Origin: Pokkaliibacter plantistimulans | Lineage (GTDB): Bacteria; Pseudomonadota; Gammaproteobacteria; Pseudomonadales; Balneatricaceae | Length of the DNA: 64,000 nucleotides | Reading direction: 5' to 3' | Assembly (NCBI RefSeq): GCF_003194385.1 | Contig: NZ_LAPT01000034.1 | Location: 1 to 64,000, forward strand | Part shown: in pieces, positions 10,674 through 20,500 of the stretch | How the letters are laid out: the number at the start of each line of letters is the position of its first letter | Numbering within the stretch: the first letter of the stretch is position 1 | Notes under the pieces: model-generated | What the model saw: the letters and a program-made list of their open reading frames with translations, nothing else | Told to the model about the DNA's origin: nothing | The model's database searches: none | Position numbers and translations under genes: made by a program

Positions 10674-11279
10674 GTGCTCAAAGGCAAGGTGTTGCGCGCG
10701 GTGAAGTCCGTGCATTGGATCAGTTCGGCGCTGGCATTGGCCTGTCTGCTGCTGTTCAGCGTCACGGGGATCACCCTCAACCATCCTGACTGGTTTGATG
10801 CGGACCCTACACAGGCAGAGCAGCACTTGCAGTTACCAGAGGAGCTTCAACAGCAGCTGATGAAGGCAGTGGCTGCAGGGCAGTGGATCAGTGTCCAGCC
10901 TGCATTGCTGCAATGGTTGTCTGGCCAGGGGCTGGCTGGCACTCCGCAGCGTCTGGAGGCGGTGGATAACGAGCTGCATCTGGATTACCAGCGCCCGGGT
11001 GGCTATCGCCAGATCAGCATCTATCTCGATGAAGGGGTGGTGGAGGCCGAAGAGGAAAGCCGTGGGTTGGTGGCAATTCTTAATGATCTGCACAAGGGAC
11101 GTCATGCGGGCGCCTGGTGGAGTGCGCTGATCGATCTCACGGCAGTGATCATTCTGGTGTTTTCCGTCAGTGGCCTGGTGCTGCTGTATCACTTTGCCAG
11201 TCAGCGCGGGTCAACATGGCCGCTGGTGACCGTGGGCTGCGCCATTCCGTTGCTGATATATCTGGTGGCTGTGCCGTAA
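10674..11279 (+). CDS. PepSY-associated membrane protein, putative b-haem electron carrier
   Basis: A 201-residue inner-membrane protein of the PepSY-associated TM type. Helices at about 13-35, 151-173 and 182-200, and a periplasmic PepSY-like segment at about 38-148. The basic N-terminus (MLKGKVLRAVK) predicts N-in topology. Histidines sit at both ends of the first two helices: H14 and H173 on the cytoplasmic side, H37 and H140/H144 on the periplasmic side. This is the arrangement expected for two bis-His b haems, as in PepSY siderophore reductases such as FoxB. It starts with GTG; no in-frame ATG lies close upstream. The stop is 59 bp before the DUF2271 gene. The family call is fairly sure; the redox role is inferred. 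Confidence 0.75.
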   Translation: MLKGKVLRAVKSVHWISSALALACLLLFSVTGITLNHPDWFDADPTQAEQHLQLPEELQQQLMKAVAAGQWISVQPALLQWLSGQGLAGTPQRLEAVDNELHLDYQRPGGYRQISIYLDEGVVEAEEESRGLVAILNDLHKGRHAGAWWSALIDLTAVIILVFSVSGLVLLYHFASQRGSTWPLVTVGCAIPLLIYLVAVP

Positions 11280-11338
11280 TCATCGTTTTCCCCCGGCGGC
11301 TGACATGGCCGTGCGGTGTCTATTTGCTGGAGATAAGC

Positions 11339-11836
11339 ATGAAGTACTTCGTTGCTGCGCCTTTGCTGCTGGCTGCGGTTAGCAGTCAGGCCGCTGACCT
11401 GCGCGTTGAGTTTGTCGTACCTGCAATGAAGGTTGCGGAATATCACCGGCCCTATGTGGCGGTATGGATCGAAAATGATCAGCGTCAGGCGGTGAACACC
11501 CTGGCGGTGTGGCATGAACAGGGCAAGAAAGACAAGTGGCTGAAAGATCTCAGCCAGTGGTGGCGGCGTGTCGGGCGTGATCTTGACGGCCCCATTGATG
11601 GTGTTTCCGGTGCCACCCGCTTGCCCGGTACCTACCAGCTGCAGTGGCAGGGTATTGATCAGCAGGGTCAGGCACTGCCAGCTGGCCAATATACGCTGTC
11701 GGTGGAGGTGGTGCGTGAAGTGGGGGACCGGGAGTTACAGCGCGTCAGCTTTGACTGGCCACCCGCTGAGGCACATACCGAGCAGCTGCAGGGCAAGACG
11801 GAGCTCGGTCAGGTGACGCTGCAGCTGACACCCTGA
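11339..11836 (+). CDS. DUF2271 periplasmic protein with a predicted FMN-attachment motif
   Basis: A 165-residue exported protein of unknown function with signal peptide MKYFVAAPLLLAAVSSQAA. The ATG at 11339 is preceded by GGAG; the frame is open further upstream, but that part overlaps the PepSY gene and lacks a signal peptide. It has a beta-sandwich-like pattern (RPYVAVWIEN, GTYQLQWQGID, GQYTLSVEVVREVG). Residues 87-93 read DGVSGAT, which matches the D-x-x-(S/T)-G-A-T motif used by ApbE to attach FMN covalently to NqrC/RnfG; T93 would be the acceptor. No apbE gene is in the window. It lies between a PepSY-TM and a DUF4198 gene, a grouping I recall from other genomes. Confidence 0.8.
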   Translation: MKYFVAAPLLLAAVSSQAADLRVEFVVPAMKVAEYHRPYVAVWIENDQRQAVNTLAVWHEQGKKDKWLKDLSQWWRRVGRDLDGPIDGVSGATRLPGTYQLQWQGIDQQGQALPAGQYTLSVEVVREVGDRELQRVSFDWPPAEAHTEQLQGKTELGQVTLQLTP

Positions 11837-11907
11837 TCAGGCTGCGTGCTGTGATTCATCAACGGATTTACCCATTCCTAGCTAGTACATCTTTGGGACG
11901 GATACGC

Positions 11908-12792
11908 ATGAAAAAGACGTTTTTGGTTTCGACGCTGGCCCTGACTATGGGGCTGGTGACGATGCAGGCTCAGGCTCACAGCCGCTGGATTCTGCCATTG
12001 CAGCCTATTGTCAGTGGCCATGAAAGTGAATGGGTCTCTTTCGATGTGTCGGCGTCGAACACCCTTTTTCAGGCGGATAAGCCAGCCCGGCTGGATGGCA
12101 TGGTGGCGGTGATGCCTGACGGCAGTCAGGGCGTTGCGGTGGAAGGCTACACCGATAAGCGACGCAGCGTATTCAGCTACGAGCTGACCCAACCCGGTAC
12201 CTACAAGTTTGAGCAGACCAACGAAGGTTACATGGTGATGCGCGAGCGTCCGCAGGGCGCAGAGCAACCCAAAGCGGAAGGAGGCAAGCCACAGGGCGAG
12301 GGCAAGCCCGGCATGGGACCACAGGGGCCGGGGCGTGGTATGCGTGCTGACACGCTGGAAGCCCTGCTGGCGCAGCTGCCGGATGACGGCAAAGCCAAGC
12401 ACATCGTCCATTCACTGTCGCGGGTGGAGACCTTCGTTACCCGCGGTAAGCCGACCGATGCGGCACTTAAGCCTACCAATAAAGGTATTGAGATGGTGCC
12501 CCTGACCCATCCGGCAGACCTGTTCACGGGCGAGCCAGCTACCTTCCAGTTTCTGCTGAATGGTAAGCCAGCCGCGGATCTGGCGGTTGAACTGACGCCG
12601 GGAGGGACGGCCTACCGCAATGAACGCCTGACCCAGTCACTGAAAACGGACGGCGAAGGCAAGATCAAGGTAGAGTGGCCGATGGCCGGACCCTATCTGG
12701 TAGAAGTGGAAGATGAAGTCAAACTGTCAGAAGGGAAGGTCAATAGCGAGCGCTATGGTTATTTCGCCACGCTGGTGGTGCAGCCGCAGTAA
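11908..12792 (+). CDS. DUF4198 periplasmic protein, putative metal-binding partner
   Basis: A 294-residue exported protein. The start at 11908 gives a standard signal peptide (MKKTFLVSTLALTMGLVTMQ...) cleaved at AQA|HSRW, so the mature protein would begin with histidine (H24); a second His is H38. DUF4198 proteins are often encoded by nickel, cobalt or iron uptake loci. Residues ~113-146 form a Pro/Gly/Lys-rich linker dividing an N-terminal beta domain from a C-terminal one that ends GYFATLVVQPQ. Last gene of the PepSY-DUF2271-DUF4198 unit, followed by a strong terminator. The metal role is inferred from family context and the exposed N-terminal His. Confidence 0.8.
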   Translation: MKKTFLVSTLALTMGLVTMQAQAHSRWILPLQPIVSGHESEWVSFDVSASNTLFQADKPARLDGMVAVMPDGSQGVAVEGYTDKRRSVFSYELTQPGTYKFEQTNEGYMVMRERPQGAEQPKAEGGKPQGEGKPGMGPQGPGRGMRADTLEALLAQLPDDGKAKHIVHSLSRVETFVTRGKPTDAALKPTNKGIEMVPLTHPADLFTGEPATFQFLLNGKPAADLAVELTPGGTAYRNERLTQSLKTDGEGKIKVEWPMAGPYLVEVEDEVKLSEGKVNSERYGYFATLVVQPQ

Positions 12793-12914
12793 GGCAGTCA
12801 GGGAGGTCTTCACCCTCTGCCCGGTGTCGGCGGCACGCGGGTGAAGCGACCTTCTGACGGAGTATCTGCAGTTAACAGACGGCATTTGCTCAGGTCGTGA
12901 ATAGGTTTGAGGAG

Positions 12915-12945
12915 TGAGCGGGCCCGTAAGCCCGCTCATTTGATT
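12915..12945. terminator. Bidirectional terminator between DUF4198 and acyl-CoA ligase genes
   Basis: TGAGCGGGC (12915-12923) pairs perfectly with GCCCGCTCA (12930-12938) across CCGTAA, followed by TTTGATT. It sits between two convergent genes and probably serves both. Confidence 0.8.
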
Positions 12946-14581
12946 AATGGCCAAACAGCTCGCGAATCTGTTTCTTGTTGATCTTGCCGACGCTGGTTTT
13001 GGGGATGTCAGCAACAAACTCGAAGTGATCGGGTATGCCCCACTTGCTCAGTTTGCCCTGGGCGACAAATGTCTGAAGATGGCTGCGCAAGGCGGCGTCA
13101 TCCAGTGTGTCATCGCTTTTCACCACCAGTGCCAGTGGGCGTTCACCCCACTTGCTGTCAGCGACCCCCACCACTGCCACGGCGGCGACGCCTGTGTGCT
13201 GACTGATAAAGTTCTCCAGTTCAAGTGAAGACAGCCATTCTCCTCCGGTCTTGATGACATCCTTCAGACGATCCTTGATCTCGATAAAACCATCGGCATG
13301 GATGGAGGCTACGTCGCCCGTATGCAGCCAGCCGTTGGCCCACAACTCTTCGCTTTTGCTTTCTTCCTTGTAGTAGCCCTGAGTCAGCCAGGGGCAGTGC
13401 ACCACAATCTCCCCCAGCTGTTCTCCATCGTGCTCAAGCAGATCGCCGATGGGGCTGGCTATCTGCAGATCGACCAGATTGACTGGCTTGCCTGTCAGAA
13501 TGCGGTAATCCAGTTGCTGCTCCAGCGGTAACTCACGCTGCTCCTTGGTGAGATGGGTAACGGTCAGCAGGGGGCAGGTTTCTGACATGCCGTAGGCGGA
13601 GCTGATATCGATACCGCGCTCCATCGCCGCTCTGGCCAGTCCGCGAGGCAGCGCACTGCCACCGATCAATACTTTCCAGCCCTTGAAGTCGATGTCTTTG
13701 CAGCGCTCGCAACTCAGCAGCATCTGCAGGATGGTAGGTACGCAGTGGGATACAGTGACCTGATGTCTGACCACCAGATCCACCAGCATGTTGGGTTCAT
13801 AGCGGCCAGGATAGATCTGTTTGCAGTTCAGTACGGTAGCGGCATAGGGCGTGCCCCAGGCATGGACATGGAACATCGGCGTAATCGGCATGTACACCGA
13901 TTCCGAGCGCAACAGGTCAATGCCGTTGTACGCGCCCAGCGTACCCACCATATTGAGCGTGTGCAGCACCAGTTGCCGATGGCTGAAGAACACCCCTTTG
14001 GGGTTGCCGGTCGTGCCGGTGGTATAGAACGTGGTAGCGATGGCATCTTCGGAAAAATCGGGGAACTCGGTCAGCGGCTCGGCTGCTGCCAGCAGCTGTT
14101 CGTATTCGCCAATAAACGCAACGTCACCCTGATAGTCACCGCTGTCACTCAGGCGAATACATGCCTGCACCATCGGCAAGCGGGGCAGCAGCGCCTGGGC
14201 GATGGGAATAAAGTCATCATGCACCAGCACAAAACGGTCTTCGGCATGAGCCATGGTGTAGTGAATCTGCTCAGGAGAGAGGCGGATATTGACGTGGTGC
14301 AGTACGGCGCCCAGCATCGGTACGGCAAAATAGCACTCCAGATACCGATGGCTGTCCCAGTCCATCACTGCCACGGTATCGCCTTCTTTTACTCCGGCGG
14401 CACGTAGCACTGCTGCCAGTTGCTGGACCCGCAGTCGGAACTGGCGATAGCTGAAACTCTGCTGATCACGATAGACGATCTGGTTGTCTGGCTGGTAACG
14501 TCCTGCGGACAGGAATAACTGTTTGATCAGTAATGGAAAATGTTGCGCGGCCTGGGCAGGTGGAATCAGTTTTACACCCAT
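12944..14581 (-). CDS. Fatty-acid--CoA ligase (AMP-forming, AlkK-like)
   Basis: A 545-residue ANL-superfamily adenylating enzyme. P-loop [10 protein letters not shown] at 187-196; [12 protein letters not shown] (A5), [10 protein letters not shown] (A7/A8) and [13 protein letters not shown] follow in order, and the C-terminal catalytic Lys is in [13 protein letters not shown]. It would activate medium- or long-chain fatty acids to acyl-CoA in the cytoplasm. Overall it resembles the AlkK / medium-chain group; chain length cannot be deduced from sequence. It is divergent from an AraC-type regulator at 14806, a pairing that suggests control by that protein. Confidence 0.9.
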   Translation of the reverse strand: MGVKLIPPAQAAQHFPLLIKQLFLSAGRYQPDNQIVYRDQQSFSYRQFRLRVQQLAAVLRAAGVKEGDTVAVMDWDSHRYLECYFAVPMLGAVLHHVNIRLSPEQIHYTMAHAEDRFVLVHDDFIPIAQALLPRLPMVQACIRLSDSGDYQGDVAFIGEYEQLLAAAEPLTEFPDFSEDAIATTFYTTGTTGNPKGVFFSHRQLVLHTLNMVGTLGAYNGIDLLRSESVYMPITPMFHVHAWGTPYAATVLNCKQIYPGRYEPNMLVDLVVRHQVTVSHCVPTILQMLLSCERCKDIDFKGWKVLIGGSALPRGLARAAMERGIDISSAYGMSETCPLLTVTHLTKEQRELPLEQQLDYRILTGKPVNLVDLQIASPIGDLLEHDGEQLGEIVVHCPWLTQGYYKEESKSEELWANGWLHTGDVASIHADGFIEIKDRLKDVIKTGGEWLSSLELENFISQHTGVAAVAVVGVADSKWGERPLALVVKSDDTLDDAALRSHLQTFVAQGKLSKWGIPDHFEFVADIPKTSVGKINKKQIRELFGH

Positions 14582-14805
14582 GGTGTGGTCCTCTTGTTGT
14601 TATGGTGTGGGTGAGGTAGTCGCTGCAAGGATTCTTTCTCGGACCAAGGTCGACTAACAAGTTGCTTACCGCTGCGGATAATAACTTGTCGCATAAAGAC
14701 AATAGCTCATGAATAATGAGCTCGCGAGATGTACTCAGGTGATTGCAGACAACAGCACATGCTGGGCAATGCAGGGAGATGATCCATGACGGCTGAGAGA
14801 AGACC

Positions 14806-15879
14806 ATGACGGCCACGGTGCTGGCAGGATGGCTCGGTGTGATCGAGCAGGCGGCGAGTCGCTATGGGCTCGACTTTGCCAGCCTGTTGCAACGCAGTGG
14901 TATTGATCCTGAATTACTGCAGCAAGGCACGGCGCGAGTGCCGCAGCGCAAGATCAGTGATCTGATGCAGCTGGCCATGGTGATGAGCAATGATCGTGGT
15001 TTTGCCCTGACAGTGGCCCGGCAAGTGCGCCCCCCTTCCTGGTACAGCCTTGGTTACGCGATCTGGGCCAGCGATACCCTGTTGCAGGGTTGTCAGCGAT
15101 TGCAGCACTGTGCGGCATTGTTTGCCGATGCCTTCCATGTGCAACTGATTGAGCATGACGGTGAACTGCAGGTTGTATTACGGCAGGCACCTCTGCTGCG
15201 TGACCCTTTGCTGATGCTGGACTGGGAAGTCTTTGCTGCCACCATAGTGCTGACCATCCGGCATCTGCATCCGGCCAAGCCGCAACCACTGCGTGTTGTT
15301 CTGCCTGGGCCGGAGCCTGAAATGACGGCCCCCTTCAAGCGTCTGTTTGGTGAGGCGCTGGCGTGGCAGGGGGAGGAGGTGGTATTAACGTTCTCTGCGA
15401 GCCTGATGAAGGAGTGGCTGCCCGGGCGGAACCCTGAATTGGCCCGACAACATGATGAGCTGTCGCAGCGCTATCTGCAGGCCATGAACCACCGTAGTTT
15501 TAGCCGACAGGTGTATGAGCAGCTGTTGTCACGCGACTCGCTGCGTGAGGTCGAAGCGGCACAGGTGGCAGAGGCGCTACACATGAACCTGCGCACCTTT
15601 CAGCGGCGCCTGCAGGATGAGGAATGCTGCTTTCGTGAGTTACTGGATCAGGCCCGCCACGCGCTGTGCTGTCGGTATCTGAACAATGAACAGTTAAGCA
15701 TGGGCGAAATCAGCTATCTGCTGGGGTTCGCCAATGTGAGTAATCTGTATCGCGCCTTCAGGCGCTGGCGTCAGGAAGCACCGGGCGAATATCGCCAGCG
15801 CCGGCGCCATGATTCTCTTGCCTGTTTGCAGACAGGAGGCAGGTCGGCACAAGCCCTTATACCTGTGACTTTTAGATAG
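14806..15879 (+). CDS. AraC-family transcriptional regulator
   Basis: A 357-residue regulator. The N-terminal half (about 15-200) fits the arabinose-binding-like domain of the OruR/ORF-type AraC subgroup. The C-terminal ~100 residues contain two helix-turn-helices: VAEALHMNLRTFQRRLQ and MGEISYLLGFANVSNLYRAFRRW. The second carries the conserved GF-SN-RAF signature. It is separated by 224 bp from the divergent acyl-CoA ligase, so it may sense a fatty acid or its CoA ester; that ligand is a guess. No obvious direct-repeat operator was identified. Confidence 0.9.
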   Translation: MTATVLAGWLGVIEQAASRYGLDFASLLQRSGIDPELLQQGTARVPQRKISDLMQLAMVMSNDRGFALTVARQVRPPSWYSLGYAIWASDTLLQGCQRLQHCAALFADAFHVQLIEHDGELQVVLRQAPLLRDPLLMLDWEVFAATIVLTIRHLHPAKPQPLRVVLPGPEPEMTAPFKRLFGEALAWQGEEVVLTFSASLMKEWLPGRNPELARQHDELSQRYLQAMNHRSFSRQVYEQLLSRDSLREVEAAQVAEALHMNLRTFQRRLQDEECCFRELLDQARHALCCRYLNNEQLSMGEISYLLGFANVSNLYRAFRRWRQEAPGEYRQRRRHDSLACLQTGGRSAQALIPVTFR

Positions 15880-16003
15880 TCTGCCAAACAGCTGCGAAGC
15901 CGTAACATCATGTTGCCACCAGGTGGGGTTGTCATAACCCATCAGGCATAATAATCAACCCCGGTCCAACGTCGGCCGGGATCTGGAAGAGCTTGAGACC
16001 CGA

Positions 16004-17470
16004 ATGAGCGAAGAGATTCTAATCAACTTCACACCGATGGAAACCCGCGTTGCCGTGGTTGAGAACGGTATGCTGCAAGAGGTTTATGTCGAGCGTGCAG
16101 CCAAGCTGGGTATTGTCGGCAACATTTATAAAGGCAAGGTCGTCAGAGTACTGCCGGGCATGCAGGCTGCCTTCATTGATATTGGCCTGGATCGTGCTGC
16201 CTTTATACATGCTGCTGATATCCGCAGTGCCAAGGAAGATGAGAACAAATCCATCAGCTACCTGCTGCGCGAAGGGCAATCCCTGGTGGTACAGGTCACC
16301 AAGGATCCCATCGGCAGTAAAGGTGCGCGGCTGACCACCCATATCTCCATCCCCTCGCGTTATCTGGTGTATATGCCTTACGCCGAACATGTCGGCATCT
16401 CGCAGCGTATCGAAGATGAAGTCGAGCGTGAGCGCCTGAAACAGACCGTGCAGAGTCAACTGGACCAGTTGCACGAAGAGGGCGAGGTCAATGTAGGGGG
16501 CTTTATCGTCCGCACCGTTGCCGAAGGTGCACGGGAGAAGGATATTCACAAGGATTTGCTGTACCTGCGCCGGTTGTGGCACTCCCTGCAGGAGTCCATG
16601 GACAAGGCCGCACCCGCCACGGTGATCTATGAAGACCTGCCGCTGTATATGCGCATCCTGCGTGACCTCGCGACACCCGAGGTAGAAAAGATTCGCATTG
16701 ACTCACGTGAAACCTTCCACAAGGCACAGGAGTTTGTTGGCAAGCTGATCCCTGAGATTCTTGAGCGTATTGAGTACTATCCGGGCGAGCGGCCGATTTT
16801 CGATCTCTACAATGTTGAAGATGAGATTCAGCGTGCTCTGGGCCGCAAAGTGCAACTCAAATCGGGCGGCTATCTGATTTTCGATCAGACTGAAGCCATG
16901 ACCACGGTCGACGTCAATACCGGTGCTTACGTCGGGCACAAGACACTGGAAGAAACCATCTTCAAGACCAATCTGGAAGCCGCCACTGCCATTGGTCGGC
17001 AGCTCCGGTTGCGTAATCTGGGTGGCATCATCATTCTCGACTTTATTGATATGGAAGATGTGGAGCATCAGCGCCAGGTGTTACGAACCCTGGAGAAGGT
17101 GCTGGAGAAAGATCACGTCAAATGCAAGGTGACGGGGGTTTCTGAGCTGGGTCTGGTGGAAATGACCCGCAAGCGTACCCGCGAAAGTCTGGAGCAGGTG
17201 CTGTGTGAGCCATGCCCTATCTGCCAGGGACGGGGATCATTGAAGACCCCTGAAACGGTCTGCTACGAGATCTTCCGTGACATTCTGCGTCAGCATCGGG
17301 CATACAACACCGATTCCTATCTGGTACTGGCCAGCCAGTCAGTGGTCGACAAACTGATGGATGAGGAGTCGGATCGCGTGGCGGAACTGGAAACCTTTAT
17401 CTCCAAAACCATTCGTTTTCAGGTCGAGCCCATGTACACCACTGAGCAGTTCGATGTCGTTTTGCGTTAA
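16004..17470 (+). CDS. rng: Ribonuclease G
   Basis: A 488-residue RNase E/G-family endoribonuclease that matures the 16S rRNA 5' end and turns over mRNAs. S1 domain at about 38-128 (VGNIYKGKVVRVLPGMQAAF); DNase-I-like catalytic aspartates D303 (VDVNTGAY) and D346 (IILDFIDM); Zn-link C404PIC407. It lacks the long C-terminal scaffold of RNase E, as expected. Length equals E. coli RNase G within one residue. It heads rng-yhdP-nit; in Pseudomonas it usually directly follows maf, but here an 8.7-kb accessory segment intervenes. Confidence 0.97.
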   Translation: MSEEILINFTPMETRVAVVENGMLQEVYVERAAKLGIVGNIYKGKVVRVLPGMQAAFIDIGLDRAAFIHAADIRSAKEDENKSISYLLREGQSLVVQVTKDPIGSKGARLTTHISIPSRYLVYMPYAEHVGISQRIEDEVERERLKQTVQSQLDQLHEEGEVNVGGFIVRTVAEGAREKDIHKDLLYLRRLWHSLQESMDKAAPATVIYEDLPLYMRILRDLATPEVEKIRIDSRETFHKAQEFVGKLIPEILERIEYYPGERPIFDLYNVEDEIQRALGRKVQLKSGGYLIFDQTEAMTTVDVNTGAYVGHKTLEETIFKTNLEAATAIGRQLRLRNLGGIIILDFIDMEDVEHQRQVLRTLEKVLEKDHVKCKVTGVSELGLVEMTRKRTRESLEQVLCEPCPICQGRGSLKTPETVCYEIFRDILRQHRAYNTDSYLVLASQSVVDKLMDEESDRVAELETFISKTIRFQVEPMYTTEQFDVVLR

Positions 17471-17519
17471 GCCCAGAGTATCAGGTCGTACCCTCAAGGA
17501 CGGTCAGGAGTAAGGTTGG

Positions 17520-20500
17520 ATGCCGTTGTTGTTAAGGTTGGGACGATTCTTTCTGCGACTGCTGACCATGTTGTCGATCATTTGGGTGGCATTGCTCACC
17601 CTGATCCTGCTGGTTTGGCAAACCTTGCCCTGGTGGTCGGCGCCGGTATTGAACTGGGGCCGGCAGCATTTCGCCATTCCGCTGTATTTTGATGCTACTC
17701 AGACGCAGTGGAACGGTAGCCGTATCGCTCTGACCCTGAGAAATGTGCGTTGGGGAGAGCAGCTGAATATCCCCGAGTTGCAGCTGGAAATGGATGCACT
17801 GAACAGTGTCTGGCGCTTCTATCCGGTGATGACCCGTATTCAGGCCCACGATATCGAGATACAGGCTGCTGTGCCGGAACAGTCCGGGGATAGTCAGCCT
17901 CAGTGGCCTTCCTGGCTGATCACGCTGCCGGTGGATGTCAGTGGCAAGGTGGCATTGAGCAAGGGCGCTATACGGCAGCAGGTGCAATTCAGTCTTTATA
18001 ACGCACCTGCTGCAGCATCCCATTTTAACTACGGTGGTCGTCTGCAAGTGGCGACGGAAGGCGTGGCTGCTCCGCTTGAGTTGCGCTGGCAAGGCAATAT
18101 CTGGGAAGGGCAGTTATGGCTGAATATGCCCAACCAGTCCTATCGCACCGCACTGCAGCCTTGGTTGCCTCAGGGGCTGCAGCTTGGTGCGCTGGATCTC
18201 GAAGGGCAGCTGTGGGCTGACTGGCGTGGCACCCGTATCCAGACGGTCAACGGCAACCTGTCTCTGCCTGATCTGGCACTCTTTACAGCGGGCTCCTCCT
18301 GGCAACTGTCACAGCTGCGGACGCAGGTGGTCTGGCGCAAGGCCGGGAATGGCTGGTGGGCTGGCTTGCAGCAGCTTAGCTGGGCTGATCAGCAAGGTAA
18401 ATCGCTGGCACCCATGAATATCAGCATCCAGCACTTACCCTGGCAAACGCGACTGTGGCTGGATGATCTGGACCTGCACAGGCTGTGGCCCTGGCTGATG
18501 GAGCAGCATGTATCCTCCGGCTTGTGGGAAAACCGTCTGCTGCCTCTGTATGGGCGCGGGCATGTCAAAAATCTGTATTTCACTCTGGATCAGGCAAATG
18601 TCGAACAGGCCAGCCAGCGCTATGGTGCGGTGCAGCCTGCTTCACTCTGGACGTTACGGGCTGATCTGCAGCAAGTCAGCGTCAATGATGTTGATGGCAT
18701 TCCCTCGCTCATTGGCGTGACCGGAGCAGTGGAGGCGGATGCTTATGGTGGTAAGGTCAGCCTGCACGGGCAGCCCCTGACGCTGGCCTTTCCACAGCTG
18801 TTCAGCAACGGCTGGGAGTTCAACAGCGCCGCTGGGGTGATTGGCTGGCATCTCACGGATAAGGATGCCTGGGTGACCAGCAATACCCTGAGCCTGGATC
18901 GACCGGGTTGGCAGGCCAAGGGGCGATTCAGCCTGAAGTTACCCTTGCATGAGGATGACAATGATCAGCGCTTTACGCTGATGATCGGTGTGAAAGACAG
19001 TGATGCCGGGCAGGGGCTGGAGTTTGTGCCCGATCACACGGTATCACCCTCCCTGATGAACTGGTTGCGGCAAGCCATGCCCGATGGCTATCTCCGCAGT
19101 GGTGCTTTTCTTTATGACGGCAGTGTCAGTAAGAGTGCCGGTTGGAACGAGCGTACCGTGCAGCTTTATCTTGATCTGCAGAACGCTCAGCTGAATTTCT
19201 CACCGGAATGGCCTGCCTTGCATGATGCCAATGTCCAGTTACTGACCCATGATGAATCCGTCACCGCCTTCGCCCCTCAGGCTCAACTGCAGAATCTGGA
19301 TCTGAGTAACGTGCAGGTGGCATGGCCAAAAGCACCAGATGATCATCGCTTGTCGGTGGCGACGGAAGTCAACGCTGCTTTACCTGATGTGCAGGAGCTG
19401 TTGTTCGCTGCGCCGTTTGCAGGCTCTCTGACGGCACTGAAAGACTGGCAGATGACCGGCTCGCTGAAGGGCCAGGTAGTATTGCAGATCCCGCTGGCCA
19501 AAAATGATCCCGCGCTCGACATCAAGGTGGATACCCGTCTTGGCAGTGCTCAGTTGGTGCAGACCAAAGAGCAGTTGCAGGTCGACGACATTCACGGTGA
19601 TTTGCATTACGACAGTAGCAAAGGACTGTTTACCGAGATGCCGTTGCAAGGCAGCTGGCGTGGCCAGAGTGTACAGGCCGAGCTAGTCCCTGCGGCAAGC
19701 AGCAAAGACTCCAAAGGGGCGGCAGCGACAACGCTGAAGGTAACAGGACACAGTGCCCTGAGTGATCTTGCCCAGTGGCAACAGCTCTCTTTGCCTGACT
19801 GGATTACCGGCGATCTGGACTGGGTTGCCATGCGCCATTTCTGCCAGGACGATACGTCCTATTGCCAGACCCTGCATATCAACAGTGATTTGCAGGGTGT
19901 AAGTGTTGACTTACCAGCTCCACTTGGTAAGGACGCAAATGCTGCAGTCCCGCTGCAACTGGATATCGAAGCCCAAAAGGAAACCCGGGTCACTGTTGAG
20001 TACGGTGACTTGCTGCATGCCAAGGCCAGATTTCTGGGTAACCAGGCTAAAGCCGTGGCTGTCAGTGTCGGTGGTGAGGCGCCTCAGTGGCCGAAAAGCG
20101 CTGCAATTGAAGTGGCCGCGAAGTTTGCTGAGTTGAATCCAACAGACTGGATCGCTGCAGTGAGTTCACTCTCTTCCACCGTCAGTAATAATGCGTCGAC
20201 GGTTGGTGCCGCATCTGCCGGAGAGAAAGGTGATGTGCCCGATGGCAAGATTAACCTACCGATTTCAGCTCGCATAGTGACCGATAATCTCCACTGGCTG
20301 GGGCGTGACTGGGGAGCAGCGACTGCTAGTTATGATCCCAAAGGGGTGCTGTTCAGCGGCGACAGTCTGGATGGACGAGTCAGCTATGATGCAGGTCGTC
20401 GCCATTTGGATGTCAATCTCAGTCGCCTGTTGATTCCTGAAGTGGATGACAAGAGTAAGCAGAGCGATGGCGAGCAGGATAAGTTTGAGGACCCCCTGGC

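Noticed and set aside
10467-10826. Small open frames in the receptor/PepSY divergent region
   Set aside because: They overlap the predicted promoter and Fur box or run antisense to the PepSY gene, with no Shine-Dalgarno or motif.
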